DNA from: Coenobita brevimanus
Taxonomy: Eukaryota; Arthropoda; Malacostraca; Decapoda; Coenobitidae
NCBI GenBank assembly: GCA_032717465.1
Contig: CM064732.1
Span: 37,792,888 to 37,856,887 of the forward strand
Direction of reading: 5' to 3'
DNA length: 64,000 bases
The notes beneath the pieces were generated by a model. It ran no database searches, was not told the DNA's origin, and saw only the letters and a program-made list of their open reading frames with translations. The position numbers and the translations under genes were made by a program. Every line of letters starts with the position of its first letter. The stretch's first letter is position 1. Below, one piece after another: positions 10,577 through 21,617 of the stretch.

Positions 10577-11130
10577 TTCATTCATTCATTGCCAGACGCC
10601 ATGTATCCCAAACGGGGTGGCCAAGGGCTTAGAGTTAATTGTTTTACAGGGAGGGGCACCAATCCTCCACCAACCCCACTTGTTTCAGGTAGGTGGGGAT
10701 ACTTACCATCCACTCACTTAGTGTATGGTAGTGCTGCTTGGGTGTCTGCCCATTCCTTTTTTCCATCCTTCTGCTTCTTCTATCTTTCTTTCCTTCATTC
10801 TTTCCTCTTCCTTCTGCCTATGGGTGACTCTACACTGAGTGGCAAGCCAAATGGTTTCCTGGACACCAGGAAACCATTTACTACTTTGGGTGGTAGCCGT
10901 ATAACCAATTTATGGCGCCTGGTGGTTTAGTGGGTAATTAAGGCACTCCAGTTGGATTGTGCCTGTGTAGGTTTATATCTAAGGGGTGGTTGGAGTTTAT
11001 TGCTCACATAATGCCACTCAGGGATGGGTGAGGCTGGTCACTCTCATCTTAAATGTCAGGACCAACTTGCCTAGCCTTGGGCTTCTATGCTTCTCATGGG
11101 GCAACATAGGTTTGGATGATGGATGGACGA
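10577..11130 (+). mobile_element. SINE C1 copy next to an inverted SINE C2 fragment
   Basis: Bases 10577-10680 are a reverse-oriented 3' piece of SINE C2, starting GCCAGACGCC. From about 10685 a plus-strand SINE C1 follows: body with ATCCACTCACTTAG, a pyrimidine-rich tract, the inverted repeat AATGGTTTCCTG / CAGGAAACCATT near 10850-10880, the tRNA-like block, and a GGATGATGGATGG tail. Together they split the N-terminal endonuclease segment of the CR1-like LINE. Confidence 0.7.
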
Positions 11131-11134
11131 ATAG

Positions 11135-11275
11135 GCAAATATGAGGCTTCTTTTCGTTGATATAGTCTTTTGTCTCAAATAATTTGGATACCATTCCATG
11201 TACACTAGAGTACATCAACTTAGTCATGTTGTTTACATATTTGACATAGTTTGAGTTTACTACCTTGCCTTTTTT
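11135..11275 (-). pseudogene. CR1-like endonuclease, N-terminal fragment
   Basis: The minus strand reads KLMYSSVHGMVSKLFETKDYINEKKPHI, which corresponds to the first strand and helix of the LINE endonuclease (usually 'YTNIDGLLSKKLELKDYL..NNPDI'). It is cut off where the SINE begins, and the continuation is at 10570. Confidence 0.6.
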
Positions 11276-11282
11276 TTAGTCC

Positions 11283-13055
11283 CTGCTGTTTGTGTGCCAT
11301 TTTCTTGACTGGGACAGGGAAGGTTTGGAGCCAGCAGATCCAGTGTCTGGCCCTTGGCCTTTGATTGATACTGCTACTGTGAGTGAGGCAATAGGCAGGA
11401 TGAGGGTGGGGAAGGCAGCAGGTGTGTCTGGGTTGACTGCCGAAATGTTGAAGGCCTCAGGCGATATAGGGGTGAGTTTAGTCACTGACCTGATAAATAG
11501 GATTATTTATGAGTGTGTTGTCCCAGATGATTGGTTGAAGAGTGCAATTGTAAATGTGTATAAAGGGAATGGTGATGCCCTGGAAAGAGGAATTTATAGA
11601 GGTATAAAGCTTTTAGATCAGATAATGAAGGTAATGGAGAGAGTTTTAGAAAGTATGATTAGAGAAAGAGTGAATATTGATGAGATGCAGTTTGGGTTTA
11701 TGCCAGGTAGGGGGACCACTGATGCTGTATCCATTGTTCGACAGCTTCAGGAAAAATATATTGATAGGAGAAGGGATCTTTATTTTGTTTTTGTTGATTT
11801 GGAAAAGGCCTTTGACAAAGTCCCTAGAGAGGTGGTGAAATGGGCAATGAGAAAGCTTGGCTTGGAGGAGTGGCTGGTTAGGGTGGTTATGGCTATGTAT
11901 GTGGGTGCTCACACCCAGGTAAGAGTGAATGGAGATTTGAGTGATGAGTTTTCCGTGAATGTTGGTGTGCATCAGGGGTCTGTCTTCAGTCCCATGTTGT
12001 TTATCATGGTACTCGAAGCCCTTTCACTTGACTTTAGAAACGGACTCCCGTGGGAGTTGTTGTATGCTAATGATTTGGTGTTGATTGCAGAGAACGAAAG
12101 GGAGGCGGAGGAAAGGTTTAGGAAGTGGAGAGATGGTATGGGGCACAAGGGTTTAAGGGTAAATGCAGAGAAAACAAAAGTGATGATATCTAGGGTTGGT
12201 GGCGGTACTGTCAAAGACAAGGGAGAGAGGCCATGTGCAGTTTGCCACAAGGGCGTGGGAAGTAGTTCCATCTTGTGCGGTGTGTGTGATAAATGAGTGC
12301 ATAAGAGATGAAGTGGTATCAGAGGTAGACTGCGAGATAATGCTGATTTTATGTGTACGGCGTGTTGAGGAGAGCAGGTGGAGATTGTTGGACGTGAAAG
12401 GATTGAACTTGCTGGTGAATCTCTTGAGTGTGTGGAAGAGTTTTGTTATTTGGGAGACATGTTGTGTGCTGGAGGTGGGGCTGGAGCTAGCTCTGTGGCT
12501 AAGGTGAGAAGTGGTTGGAAGAAGTTCAGGGAGCTTTTGCCTCTCCTGATATTGAGAGGACTCTCCCTATGTGCTAAGGGGTCTTTGTATGCAGCATGTG
12601 TTAGGAGGGTAATGCTGTATGGTAGTGAGACCTGGGCAGTGAAGGAGGAAGATATTCGCCAGCTCAGACGTACAGAAATGACAATGATTAGGTGGATGTG
12701 CAGTGCGTCCCTGTGTCCAAGGCCTGGAGGGGCTGGGTTTACGATAGAAGAGTTGAGAGGTAGGATGGTTCTGGAGTGTATTGTTGTTGTGATGAGGAGA
12801 GGTAGATTGAGATGGTTTGGACATGTGGAGAGGATGGAGGATGATAATTGGGTAAGGAAGGTGAGAAGTGTTAATATTGGGGGTGGGGTTATGAGGGATA
12901 GACCGAGAAAGACATGGGACGAGGTCATTAAGTGTGACCTCAGGGTTAAGGGACTGAACAGGGAGGCTGCAATGGATCATGCAGCGTGGAGAGCCGCCAT
13001 TAGGTGACCAATGCCGACACATGCAAGCATGTTGGAGCCTTTAAAAATGAAAATG
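11283..13055 (+). pseudogene. LINE B fragment with PHD-like finger and mutated catalytic box
   Basis: The fragment starts at DWDREGLEPADPVSG just before the reverse transcriptase. An open frame at 11292-12296 covers fingers and palm: FMPGRGTTDA, FVFVDLEKAFDKVPRE, GVHQGSVFSPM. The catalytic box reads LLYANDLVLI, with Asn where the second Asp should be. The zinc finger CAVCHKG..CGVCDK is cut by a TGA at 12294-12296 in place of the Trp codon. A second frame at 12378-13007 gives the C-terminal domain (VMLYGSETWAVKEED, LRWFGHVERMEDDNWVRKV). It is therefore inactive on two counts. It was inserted into the CR1-like LINE. Confidence 0.85.
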
Positions 13056-13202
13056 TAACCCTACTGCTTTGTAAAATAATGTACTTCTCTCTTCCTCAGA
13101 GATTTCTTCGTTTTTTGTTTTTGCTTCTTCCCTCTTCTCGTTTTGTAGTCCCCAGTCCATTTGAGTTATGTATCCTTTTATCGATCATAATCGTCATCAT
13201 CT
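13056..13202. other. Short unassigned stretch
   Basis: T-rich DNA between a LINE B 3' end and a SINE. It may be the linker between the CR1-like N-terminal region and endonuclease, but similarity is too weak to claim. Confidence 0.3.
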
Positions 13203-13661
13203 AATCCTGTGTTGCCTCATGAGGAGGGTAGGAGCCCTGGGCTAGGCAAGTTGGTCCTGACATATACGATGAGAGCGACCATCCTCACTCATTCCTGCAC
13301 GTGAGTAATAAACCCCAACCACCCCTTGGATATGGAAACCTGCATAGGTTCAATCCTATTGGAGGGCCTTAATTACCCACTAAACCATAAATTGGTTATA
13401 TGGTTATGGTTTCCTGGTGTACAGGAAACCATTTAGCTTGTCACTCAGTGTAGAATCACCCATAGACAGAAGGAAGAGGAAAGAATGAAGGAAAAAAAGA
13501 CAGCAGAGGGAGTGTAGTGTCACCTGTAGGCATAGGGAAGAGGAAACAATGAAGGAAAAAAGACAGATGAGGATGGAAGGAAGGAAGGAAGGAGGAGAGG
13601 AAAGGGCAGTCACCTGAGAGCAGCACCACATTGAGTGAATGGATAGTGAGTGCCCACACTG
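13203..13661 (-). mobile_element. SINE C1 copy
   Basis: Reverse-oriented full body: GGTTTAGTGGGTAATTAAG-like block, the inverted repeat near 13408-13436, and a purine-rich tract containing a tandem duplication of about 60 bp (two GAAGAGGAAA.AATGAAGGAAA units at 13460-13560). The same duplication is present in the copy at 41617-42107, so these two belong to one subfamily. Confidence 0.65.
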
Positions 13662-14560
13662 TCCATACTGTTTAAAATTCCTCCGACTCTTTGAGTTTGC
13701 CAGCATTCTTCAACACCTCCTCCACTGTGTTCACACTTTGGAAGGTTACTTTTAGGAGCCTTGACTTGTTTTTCTCATATTTCCCAAGCCTTTTGTATTC
13801 CTCTGTATACATTCTCATGGATGTCTTTTGATAATTCTTTCAATGTGCTCATTATATTTACCATCTCGTTTTGGTCCCTAGAGATTCTGTTTCTTATTTC
13901 TTCTTCATCTTTACCAGTGATTACTGTAGATTTGTTTATCTCAACGGATTCCTTAATCAGCTTTGGGCTGTTTTTAATGATATCTTTCATTTCCTTTCGT
14001 ATGGTTTCATCTTTTTTAATTCTTGCTTCATTTTTATAATAGCAGCATATGCACTTTGTACTTCATCTGAGCAAATTGTCATAATTTCATTTGCCAGAGT
14101 TATTTTCTCTTCAGTATCACAGCTTTGTTTGGTCAGACTGCTTGCTTGCTGAATTTTTTCTGTATAATTTTTGAACTCCTCCAAAAATCTCTCATGGTTG
14201 AACACTGTACTCCTGACTTTACTTGTTTTCTTTCTCAGTGAGTCTGCCTCAGTTGACAGCTCGTATAGTGTAGTGTCCTTTCTGTTTATTCCTTTACTAA
14301 TTCTTCATTTTTTCTCTCTGCAGGCGTTGTTTCTTTCTAACTGCCTCTATTTCCAGTTGAAAAGTTTTTTGCAGTTTATTCACTTTCCCCACTAACATGT
14401 TATATGTTTCCATTTCAACCAGTTCTCCATGTTCATCATCATGTTTTCTGCTTTTATCCCTTCTCTTACCTACTAACTCCTACTCTGTAAAGTACAAAAT
14501 CTTACAGAAAGATCATTTCTACTTACAATCTAGCATCTCCCTGCTGTCCATCATGGTGTG
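13661..14560 (-). pseudogene. CR1-like N-terminal region with coiled coil
   Basis: A possible start at 14553 (MMDSREML) is followed by several lysine- and glutamate-rich frames (14205-13987 and 13990-13775) with heptad-like spacing, consistent with a coiled coil. They end in RLLKVTFQSVNTVEEVLKNAGKL near 13760-13690. That last phrase resembles the RNA-binding part of LINE ORF1-type proteins, where a strand is followed by 'VLRNAKKLK'. The assignment to the same LINE as the downstream endonuclease rests on order and orientation. Confidence 0.5.
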
Positions 14561-14784
14561 ATGTGACAACACCCTGATGCTTCCCTTGCTTCAGCAAATT
14601 CCTTGGAGCACAGATTCTGATGTATACACTCTTTTGACTGCACTTTCTTTTCTTATAATTACTCTGCTGTATTAACTCAACACTTAATTTAGCCTAGTAC
14701 TGAACTTGACTCATTAATAGATACTCATTATGTATGCCGGTAGTAGTGGAGCTCGGTGATGTATGTCCTTCCTCTCCCATTGTC

Positions 14785-14785
<1 letters not shown>

Positions 14786-14835
<50 letters not shown>
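14786..14835. repeat. (GT)n microsatellite
   Basis: Fifty bases of uninterrupted GT, immediately before a LINE fragment. Confidence 0.9.
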
Positions 14836-14836
<1 letters not shown>

Positions 14837-15735
14837 AGACATGGGGTAGTAGTAATATGTAATAGTAATAGTAATGGAAGAATAGATGCAGAAGTGAAGT
14901 TTAGAATAAATGAAGTAGGAAAGGTGCTGGGAGGAATGAAAAAAGTGTTTAGATGCCGTTTGCTGTGAATGGATGTAAAGAGAAGGTTGTATGAGGGTGT
15001 TGTGGTACCGACTGCATTGTATGGGGCTGAAACATGGAATATGGGTGTAGCAGAGAGGAAAAGTTTGAATGTAATGGAGATGAGGTGTCTGAGGAGTATG
15101 TGTGGAGTGACGCGTATGGATCGGGTGTGAAATGATGAAGTGCGAAGGAGAACTGGAGTTGTTCGGGAGATGGCTGGTAGAGTTGAGCAGAGGGTGTTGC
15201 GATGGTTTGGGCATATGGAGAGAATGGATAATGAGCGATTGGTGAAAAAGATAACTAGATCTGATGTGAGAGGTGTAAGGCTGAGAGGAAGACCACAAAT
15301 AGGATGGATGGACAGTGTGAAGAGAGCACTGGATGCAAGAGGGATGTCTGTTGAGCAGGGAAGAGTGGCTGTGCGTGACAGAAATAAATGGAGAGAAATT
15401 GTGAATGAATAAGTGATGACGCAGCCCTGAGGGGATATTCTCCCGCATTTGGTCTGATCAGCTAGTCAGGTCAGGTGCGGGTAAGGGGATGGGTCTGTTA
15501 TGATGTGGCATGGGTAAACCAGTTCTTCTGTCGGGCCCTTCTGCGGATGTCACTGATTGCATTGCGCAGTTGACCCTTGTGTGGTGTGGTGCGGTGAGGA
15601 TCTGTTCGTTCTACCGTTTGGGGCTAAGATGCAAATGAATGTGTTTGAATGGATGAGTAAATGGGGAGTGTGTCGTCCTGTCTCGGCTACCTCCCTTTCC
15701 TTGAGGGAAGCAGCCTAGGTATATAGATAGATAGA
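14836..15735 (+). pseudogene. LINE D fragment, reverse transcriptase C-terminal domain
   Basis: Text from 14846 reads INEVGKVLGGMKKVFRCRLL, then VKRRLYEGVVVPTALYGAETWNMG, and in the frame at 15140-15412 EQRVLRWFGHMERMDNERLVKKI..RGRPQIGWMDSVKRAL. This is the region after the thumb found in many arthropod LINEs, related to but distinct from LINE A. A TGA interrupts it near 15128. The 3' end has GGCTACCTCCC..GAGGGAAGCAGCC, a small inverted repeat, before an (ATAG)n tail at 15720-15733. Confidence 0.75.
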
Positions 15736-16230
15736 ATAGTAATTAACTATAGCAGGGTTTTCAGAGTAATAGTAATAGTAATAGATCACAAGTTCCTGTC
15801 TGTAATAGTAATAGAAGGCAGAGTAATAGATAATTGTATATTACTTTGCCATTACAGACACTTTTTTAATGCAGTTTACCATAATCAGTAAAAACAGCCT
15901 TCTCACCTTGGTTACCTGTTGGCTGCTCTCCAAGCTGCAGGTACACCACAGGAGACAGTGCAGAATGAAGAGTGGTCAACAGGCCATCAGGTGATCTAGA
16001 CACACATGTGCATTCAGTGGAACAGCCTCCCAACAATAATGAAAATAAAAACCATTTTCAGTTTAATTAATACTGTTATCATAAATAATATATTAATAGT
16101 AATAGTAATACTAATAGATGACAAAATAATAGTAATAGCAATAGATGACCACTAAAGTAATTATAATAGTAATATAATAGAGAGCAACTGAAATTAATAG
16201 TAATAGAAACCCAGTAATAGACCCCATGTC
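15736..16230. repeat. AATAGT-type low-complexity region
   Basis: Runs of AATAGT and TAATAG recur throughout (15745-15830, 16090-16215), separated by a unique stretch at 15850-16020. Short AATAGATGAC phrases also repeat. No coding content is seen. Confidence 0.75.
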
Positions 16231-16234
16231 TGGT

Positions 16235-16258
16235 ATGTGTGTGTGTGTGTGTGTGCAC
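16235..16258. repeat. (GT)n microsatellite
   Basis: A short pure GT run followed by a GA-rich patch. Confidence 0.8.
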
Positions 16259-16495
16259 ATGCATCCGAGGGAGAGAGAGTGGTCTAAAATAAATTGGACA
16301 GGGTTTGAATCAAATTGATTTCATGGTGGAGATTCACAGTACAGTAAAGTAGTTTAAAGGAGGAAGTGGTGAAAATTAATTTTGAATAGAATTTTCAGTA
16401 TAAAATCTTAGCAACATAGGTTTTAGATTATTACAGGTACCTCTCGATTTACACAAGTTTAAATTACATGTTTTTAAAATAACACAATGTAAAAA

Positions 16496-16618
16496 GGGAG
16501 GGGGGGGTGAGTTGGGGGGAGGGTAGTCAAATGGTGGGTGACAGAGTGACTTGGAGGCGTTTTGTCTGCAGCCACCCTTTGCGGGATTAGGGCCTTGGGC
16601 TATAGATAGATAGATAGA
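16496..16618 (+). mobile_element. LINE A, extreme 3' end only
   Basis: About 120 bases corresponding to the last codons and 3' end of LINE A (VSWGE..DRVTWRRFV.SHPLRD in decayed form), closing with GGGCTATAGATAGATAG. This shows how short 5'-truncated insertions of this family can be. Confidence 0.75.
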
Positions 16619-17371
16619 AAAAGTTAAATCTGTCTCTTTGTTTCATTACAAATTTTTCTTAACCCCTGAACCGCGGGGCGTCACTTTCGTGACACTCGGG
16701 CACAATGCATCATACCGCGGGGCGTCACTTTTGTGATTCTGTGTTATTTTGAATTATCCCGGGCTTACAAGTGGTGGCTTGTATCATCTGTCAGTACTGC
16801 CAATGTCCAACACTAGTCAGCACTCCTAATCTCATCTGTACTCCCATCTATTGTTGACAATTTAGCCATTTTTCCCCGTTCTTGACTCCCCTCCCTACCT
16901 CCCCTCCATTACCCTTTCCTCTCACCTGCCCAGCCATGCTGTGCTAAGCAAATCTTCCCCAGAATTTTCCACTGATTTCATCCATTGAAATAAGCCCTAT
17001 GCCCTATTCTTATACAAAATAATATATACCCAAATAAAATAAGGTAACTGTTAGTGCCATACACCTGGAATTGGCTAATTATCACCTAACAACACCTCAT
17101 GTGCACTCATTCGCTAATTTCCCTCGGTAATTTCCCCTTGAAATATGCCGTATAATCTGTTCTCATAATAAAAATATATGAAAGGAAGGGAGAAGCCTAA
17201 GTGATATTTACATTCACCTGGAACTACCTATTTTTTATGTATTGTCGAGATTTCCTACCAATCATTTCATTGCATGTAAATTAGCAGCTGTCACCCTATT
17301 GACCTTGTCAACCCTTGCCTTCCCATATACGCCGTGGGAATCAGTTTCTTGTCGTCCTCTGAGGTGAAACC

Positions 17372-19580
17372 ATGTCGCACTCGCACCCTGCCATTTCCAC
17401 CGCTTCTGCGCCCATTGCACAGGGCCCTGTTACCTCTACCCCTAGAAAAACTCGTGTGGGAAGCAGTAAAGGACTTAGTGACTCAGCAGTGGAATGTGAA
17501 CTGGCAGAATTATTTATGATAATGATGGATAATGACTTTGATCCTTCGGCTTGATCGTGTGATGAGCCTGGGGAGGAAATTGTTACAGAAACTCCTAGTA
17601 CGAGTGCTTCAGTGCCCCAAGTTATCCCTAGCTCCAAGAGAAAGGAGCCCTTAGTGCAGCAAGGGAAGGAATTTGGGAAAGGAGTGAAAAGGCGGCGGGT
17701 TAGCCCCGGAGCAATGGCCTTCGTGACCCAGCCCTCCATGAGTCCCGAGGTGAATCACCTCCCCGCTCCCCCAGCCCCACTTCACTAATTTCTTCCTCAT
17801 CTTCAGCGGAATTTTCTCCTGAGTCTTCGTCGTCGGAGTCTCCACCAGCACCTACAGTGAAGGCAGGCCGCAGGGGACGAGGTAAATCCCTGACTCGTAA
17901 AAGTAGAGTAGCAACTAGAGTAAGGGCTGCTAGTGCTACATGGCAACCTAGGGTCAGTGAGAGTGATCTTGAAACAGCCCAGTCTGCCTCACAGCCACCC
18001 TCCACCCTCACCCACCCTACATCGCCACGACAGGGAATCCTGGACGCCTTCGTGTGGACGGAAGGTTCCGATTTTGTCCCTGAACATCTCCATTTCAATG
18101 AGAGTTCCTCAGGGATACAGCCTGCCTTCACTCTTGACGAGGATGCTGAGTGTGTGGACTTCCTTTTGGCCTTCCTCGATGACGAAGTCATGCAGCACAT
18201 ATGTGATGAGACTAACAGGTACGAATCACAACGTGCTGCAAGTGGTGCAGGTGCAGTGAAGATGCAACAGTGGACTGTGGTGGGAGTGCAGGAGCTGTAT
18301 GTGTTCTTCACCCTCATGCTTCTCATGCCACACTCAAAGAAGCATGAGTTGGAAGAATACTGGTCCATGGACCCCTTGCTACCCTCACCCACCTTCAATA
18401 AGTACATGGCCAGAGATCGCTTCCGGAACATCATGGGAAACCTGCACTTTGCCGACAACGATGTACCTTCCCAAACCGACCCACTCTGGAAGATCCGGGA
18501 GATTCTGAGCAGAATGAAGGATAAGCTTATGTCATTCTTCCACCCCTTTCAGAAGGTTGTCATAGATGAATCCTTGGTTTTGTTTAGAGGACGTCTTAGG
18601 TTTGTACAGTACATTCCAAGCAAACTCCATCACTTTGGAATCAAGTTCTTTGTACTGTGTGACTGTAAGACGGGGTACATCCTTGACTTCATCATCTATT
18701 CAGCCAGCACTGTCGATCTGGACAAAACACACCCCCTTGGCTTCTCAGGCTGTGTAGTGAAAGTGCTGCTTGAAAGGTATTTGGTGGGAATCATGTGCTG
18801 TATACTGACAACTATTATACAGCACCGAAACGTGCTAAATATCTTTCAGAGCACGGCATCGGCTCCTGTGGCACTGTGAAGAGCAATCGTGCCCACTTCC
18901 TCAGATTCCCAGAGGCAGGAAACTCGCAGCGAGGAGACGTGCACCTACGCAAATCTGAGATGCTGGCAATACAGTGGCATGACAAGAGGGTTGTGCACAT
19001 GCTCACCACCATACACAAGGGGGAAATGAAAGACAGTGGGAAGTTCGACCGTAGGACAGGCGAACCTGTGAAGAAACCTGATGCTGTCATTGAGTATAAT
19101 ATCAACATGCGGCTGGTGGACAAGTCCAACATGATGATTGGAGAGATCGACTGCCTTAGGAAGAATACTAGATGGTACAGGAAAGTTTTTCTGCATCTCA
19201 TTGACATGACGATGCTGAACGCCTTCATCCTGCACAAGATGAAGGTAAAGCCACCCAAGTCCTTCTCTCCGAGGTTGTTTGCCAGGACTTGTGTTCAGCA
19301 GTTGCTTGAGAGATATGGTAGGGTGACAGCAACAACTCCAAGGTGCCATGCTGTAAGACTTCCCGACAGACTTGAGCAGAGGGCGTACATGGATCAGCAC
19401 AGACTGGTGCAAATGCCTGCCACAACCAAGAGGAAGGCTGTGATCCGCAAGTGCCAGGTGTGTGCACATACCACTCGACGCACACCTGAGCACAAACGCA
19501 CCTCTTGGCAGTGCGTTGAGTGCCAGGTTCCCCACTGCATTACCTGCTTTTTTTATTACCACAGCCTAAAGCAGTTCTAA
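17372..19580 (+). pseudogene. piggyBac-like transposase, broken (copy 1)
   Basis: Text starts MSHSHPAISTASAPIAQG and ends in a Cys-rich domain (CQVCAHTTRRTPEHKRTSW..CITCFF), the C-terminal zinc finger of piggyBac enzymes. Catalytic regions VVIDESLVLFRGR, YTDNYYT and LVDKSNMMIGEIDC are all visible. A TGA falls at about 17552. The frame then changes before 17857, and changes again near 18785 where one T of a short run is missing compared with copy 2. The enzyme would cut at TTAA; this copy is dead. Confidence 0.9.
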
Positions 19581-20052
19581 AAGTGCAAGTGGAAAATGTA
19601 AATAATGTGTAAATAGCAAGTGAAAGCAATGGATGTAAAAATGATGGAACAGTGTACTATAGTTTTATAAGTTACTGCAAGTGACAGTGCATAACATAGT
19701 GTAAGTAAAATAGAAGTGTAAATATTGAAAATACAATAGAAAATGTAAATAGAAATGTAAATAATTAGTAATATAAGAATATGAGTACAAATACTTGAAG
19801 TTATGACAGTGAAAGTGAAACCTTGGCTCTCTACGTATTTTACTGAAAGAGAAATTGAATGCCTACAGTGACAATAAACTACTATTACTGAAGGAAACTT
19901 ATGGATAAAGACTGCATATGTATATATAAGTGTTATATAGTAATAGGAATATAAAGTGTGAGTGTTTTATGAATAATAAATGACAGAATACCAGCGGGGA
20001 ACGAGCACAAGTTGGAGGCTCGTACGCGCTCGTAATTTTCATTGCTTTCACT

Positions 20053-20053
<1 letters not shown>

Positions 20054-20092
<39 letters not shown>
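20054..20092. repeat. Poly(T) run of 39
   Basis: Within the 3' part of piggyBac copy 1. The equivalent place in copy 2 (around 33478) has only nine such bases, so the run expanded in this copy or shrank in the other. Confidence 0.9.
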
Positions 20093-20093
<1 letters not shown>

Positions 20094-20572
20094 GGAGTAT
20101 GGATTCCAAACTATTTGAAAATCATAGAATAGTGTTTCTAGTGATAATATCAGGCTGTGGTAATCATATTACGGGGTGTCGGGAAGTGTAAAGTGGAGAC
20201 TTCATTACCCAACTTCAGAGTTCTCCACAAGTCCTACGGTACTCAACGAAGGCTCAACAAACATCCCAGGAGAAAGCTGAAGGTATTTGCCATATGCATA
20301 TGTAATTATTGTATTCTTGGAGTAATAACTGATTTTTGGCAAATATTTTTAGAAAGTCTGTTGGAGCGCGAATATCCTAGCGGGACACGCAAGTCGTGCC
20401 AAAACAACCCTGCGGTTTAGGGGTTAAAATAACATAATTTAAGAAAAAATAACATCTGCACCTTGGGGCATTTCATGAAGCAGCAACATCAGCCCAGGAA
20501 CCAGCCTTGTGTCTACTTGGGCAATACCATGTGCTGTGGATCGAGCAAAAAAAGGCTTGGCCAAGTAGACAC

Positions 20573-21085
20573 AGATCAACTGACCAACGAAAACATTCAA
20601 GATGACTGAGAATGCTGCTCAAGCACTGATAGAAAAAGTTTATTTGAAAACATTTATATGCTCAAGTGTGAATAAAACTCTAATATAACACATTAATAAT
20701 CATATTTATATACGTGATGATGATGATTATGGGAGGCCTTATACTTCGCCTTGGCTTCAAGATATGTGCTTCGTCACTAACACACTCATATTGGTTTTAT
20801 AAACAAACCTGTAAACTAGTCACTATACCCAAGGAATCTGTATTGTTTCATTACTTAACACAATGAATTTGGTGAAGATCAACCTCCTCATAGGTGAGAA
20901 AAAAGTCCACAGTTGGAGCAATTGTACACATTTGAAGTGGCTGCCATCTTCTTTGTTTACAAACAGTGGAGAGTGTCGACTGATCCGCTTCATTCTGTCG
21001 CTCTCTTCGCCCGGCGGGCAGAAAAAACTTGCTCGCCAAGCAATTCTGTCTACTGGCAGAGCGCTCTGCAGCGCCCCGTGGCGTT
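20573..21085. mobile_element. 513-bp insertion with 15-bp target duplication
   Basis: TGGCCAAGTAGACAC occurs at 20558-20572 and again at 21086-21100. Joining across it restores an open reading through ...KKAWPSRHEAEFQR. The insert has no clear terminal inverted repeats, an AT-rich left half and a GC-richer right half. A 15-bp duplication suggests retroposition, but no A-rich tail is obvious. I do not recognise the family. Confidence 0.55.
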
Positions 21086-21100
21086 TGGCCAAGTAGACAC

Positions 21101-21384
21101 GAGGCAGAATTCCAGCGTTTGTTGACTACAATAGTGCTTGCTGATGTGTTCAGTACTATAAGATCAGGACTTGCTCTGCTGGAGGAGAATGACCCCAGTG
21201 TGCAGAGAAGTTCTACAGTTTCCCGTAAGGTGCTGGCAGAGCCTCGATGCTACAGCAAGATGTTGAGGGAAAAACAGAGGAAAACCACCCAGACCACCAT
21301 GCCAAGCTTCTTTAAGAAGAGGAAGCCAGACCCAGCCACCAGATGCGAGTCAGAGCAGGAGACGTATTCAGAGAGGTTGTTGTG
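21101..21384 (+). pseudogene. Pogo/Tigger-like transposase C-terminal fragment
   Basis: The open frame ends RKTTQTTMPSFFKKRKPDPATRC, the 'TQ..L.SFFKK' type ending shared by many CENP-B-related transposases. The preceding text STIRSGLALLEENDPSVQR is compatible with the acidic region before it. No catalytic domain remains. It belongs with the CAGGTACC end at 16434. Confidence 0.55.
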
Positions 21385-21617
21385 ATGTGAGCTACCTGTG
21401 CCTCTCCCCTCTATCTGTACAGTGTGTGTACATAATTCAAGGGGGAGGCTGTAGCACCAGCCGATCAGGGTCCCAAGGGGAATGGGAATGCTGGTGATAG
21501 GGTGAGCTGGGCTCCTGTCTCACTAGCTACCTAGCCAGCCCCCATTTGCTGACCTTTTCAGTGTGACACTAACATGGAGAGTAGACCAGCATACTTGTCA
21601 AGGAGGGAAGTGAAATA

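Larger units (their letters stand above)
1073..14560 (-). mobile_element. CR1-like LINE broken by nested insertions
   Basis: Read on the minus strand, protein similarity runs in the right order from about 14560 down to 1073. A coiled-coil N-terminal region comes first (14560-13661), then the endonuclease start (11227-11135), endonuclease body and end (10574-9857), reverse transcriptase fingers and palm (6730-5676 and 4990-4940), then palm and C-terminal region (1939-1073). The missing stretches are filled by separate elements, several with clear target-site duplications. Stops and frameshifts occur throughout, so the element is dead. CR1-like is inferred from the FRKGKS, LDFKKAFDRVPH, GVPQGSVLA and FADD motifs and the endonuclease ending EPSLLDLVFT. 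Confidence 0.75.
16663..20423 (+). mobile_element. piggyBac-like transposon, copy 1
   Basis: TTAA flanks both ends (16659-16662 and 20424-20427). The ends read CCCCTGAACCGCGGGGCG and, from the other side, CCCCTAAACCGCAGGGTTG. The element is 3761 bp long. It contains a transposase with frame breaks and, at 20054-20092, a run of 39 T. Both ends look intact, so it could in principle have been mobilised by a transposase made elsewhere. Confidence 0.9.
16434..21400 (+). mobile_element. Pogo-like deletion derivative, interrupted
   Basis: The left end CAGGTACCTCTCGATTTACA is preceded by TA (16432-16433). After it come a LINE A tail (16496-16618) and a piggyBac (16663-20423); the flanking text rejoins across the TTAA. 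Beyond 20428 are remains of a transposase C terminus. The right end is not identified with confidence, so the outer boundary is approximate. Most of the transposase is missing. Confidence 0.45.

Noticed and set aside
14786..14835. CRISPR-like or satellite array
   Set aside because: Simple dinucleotide repeat without spacers; all repeats in the window are microsatellites or transposon-derived.
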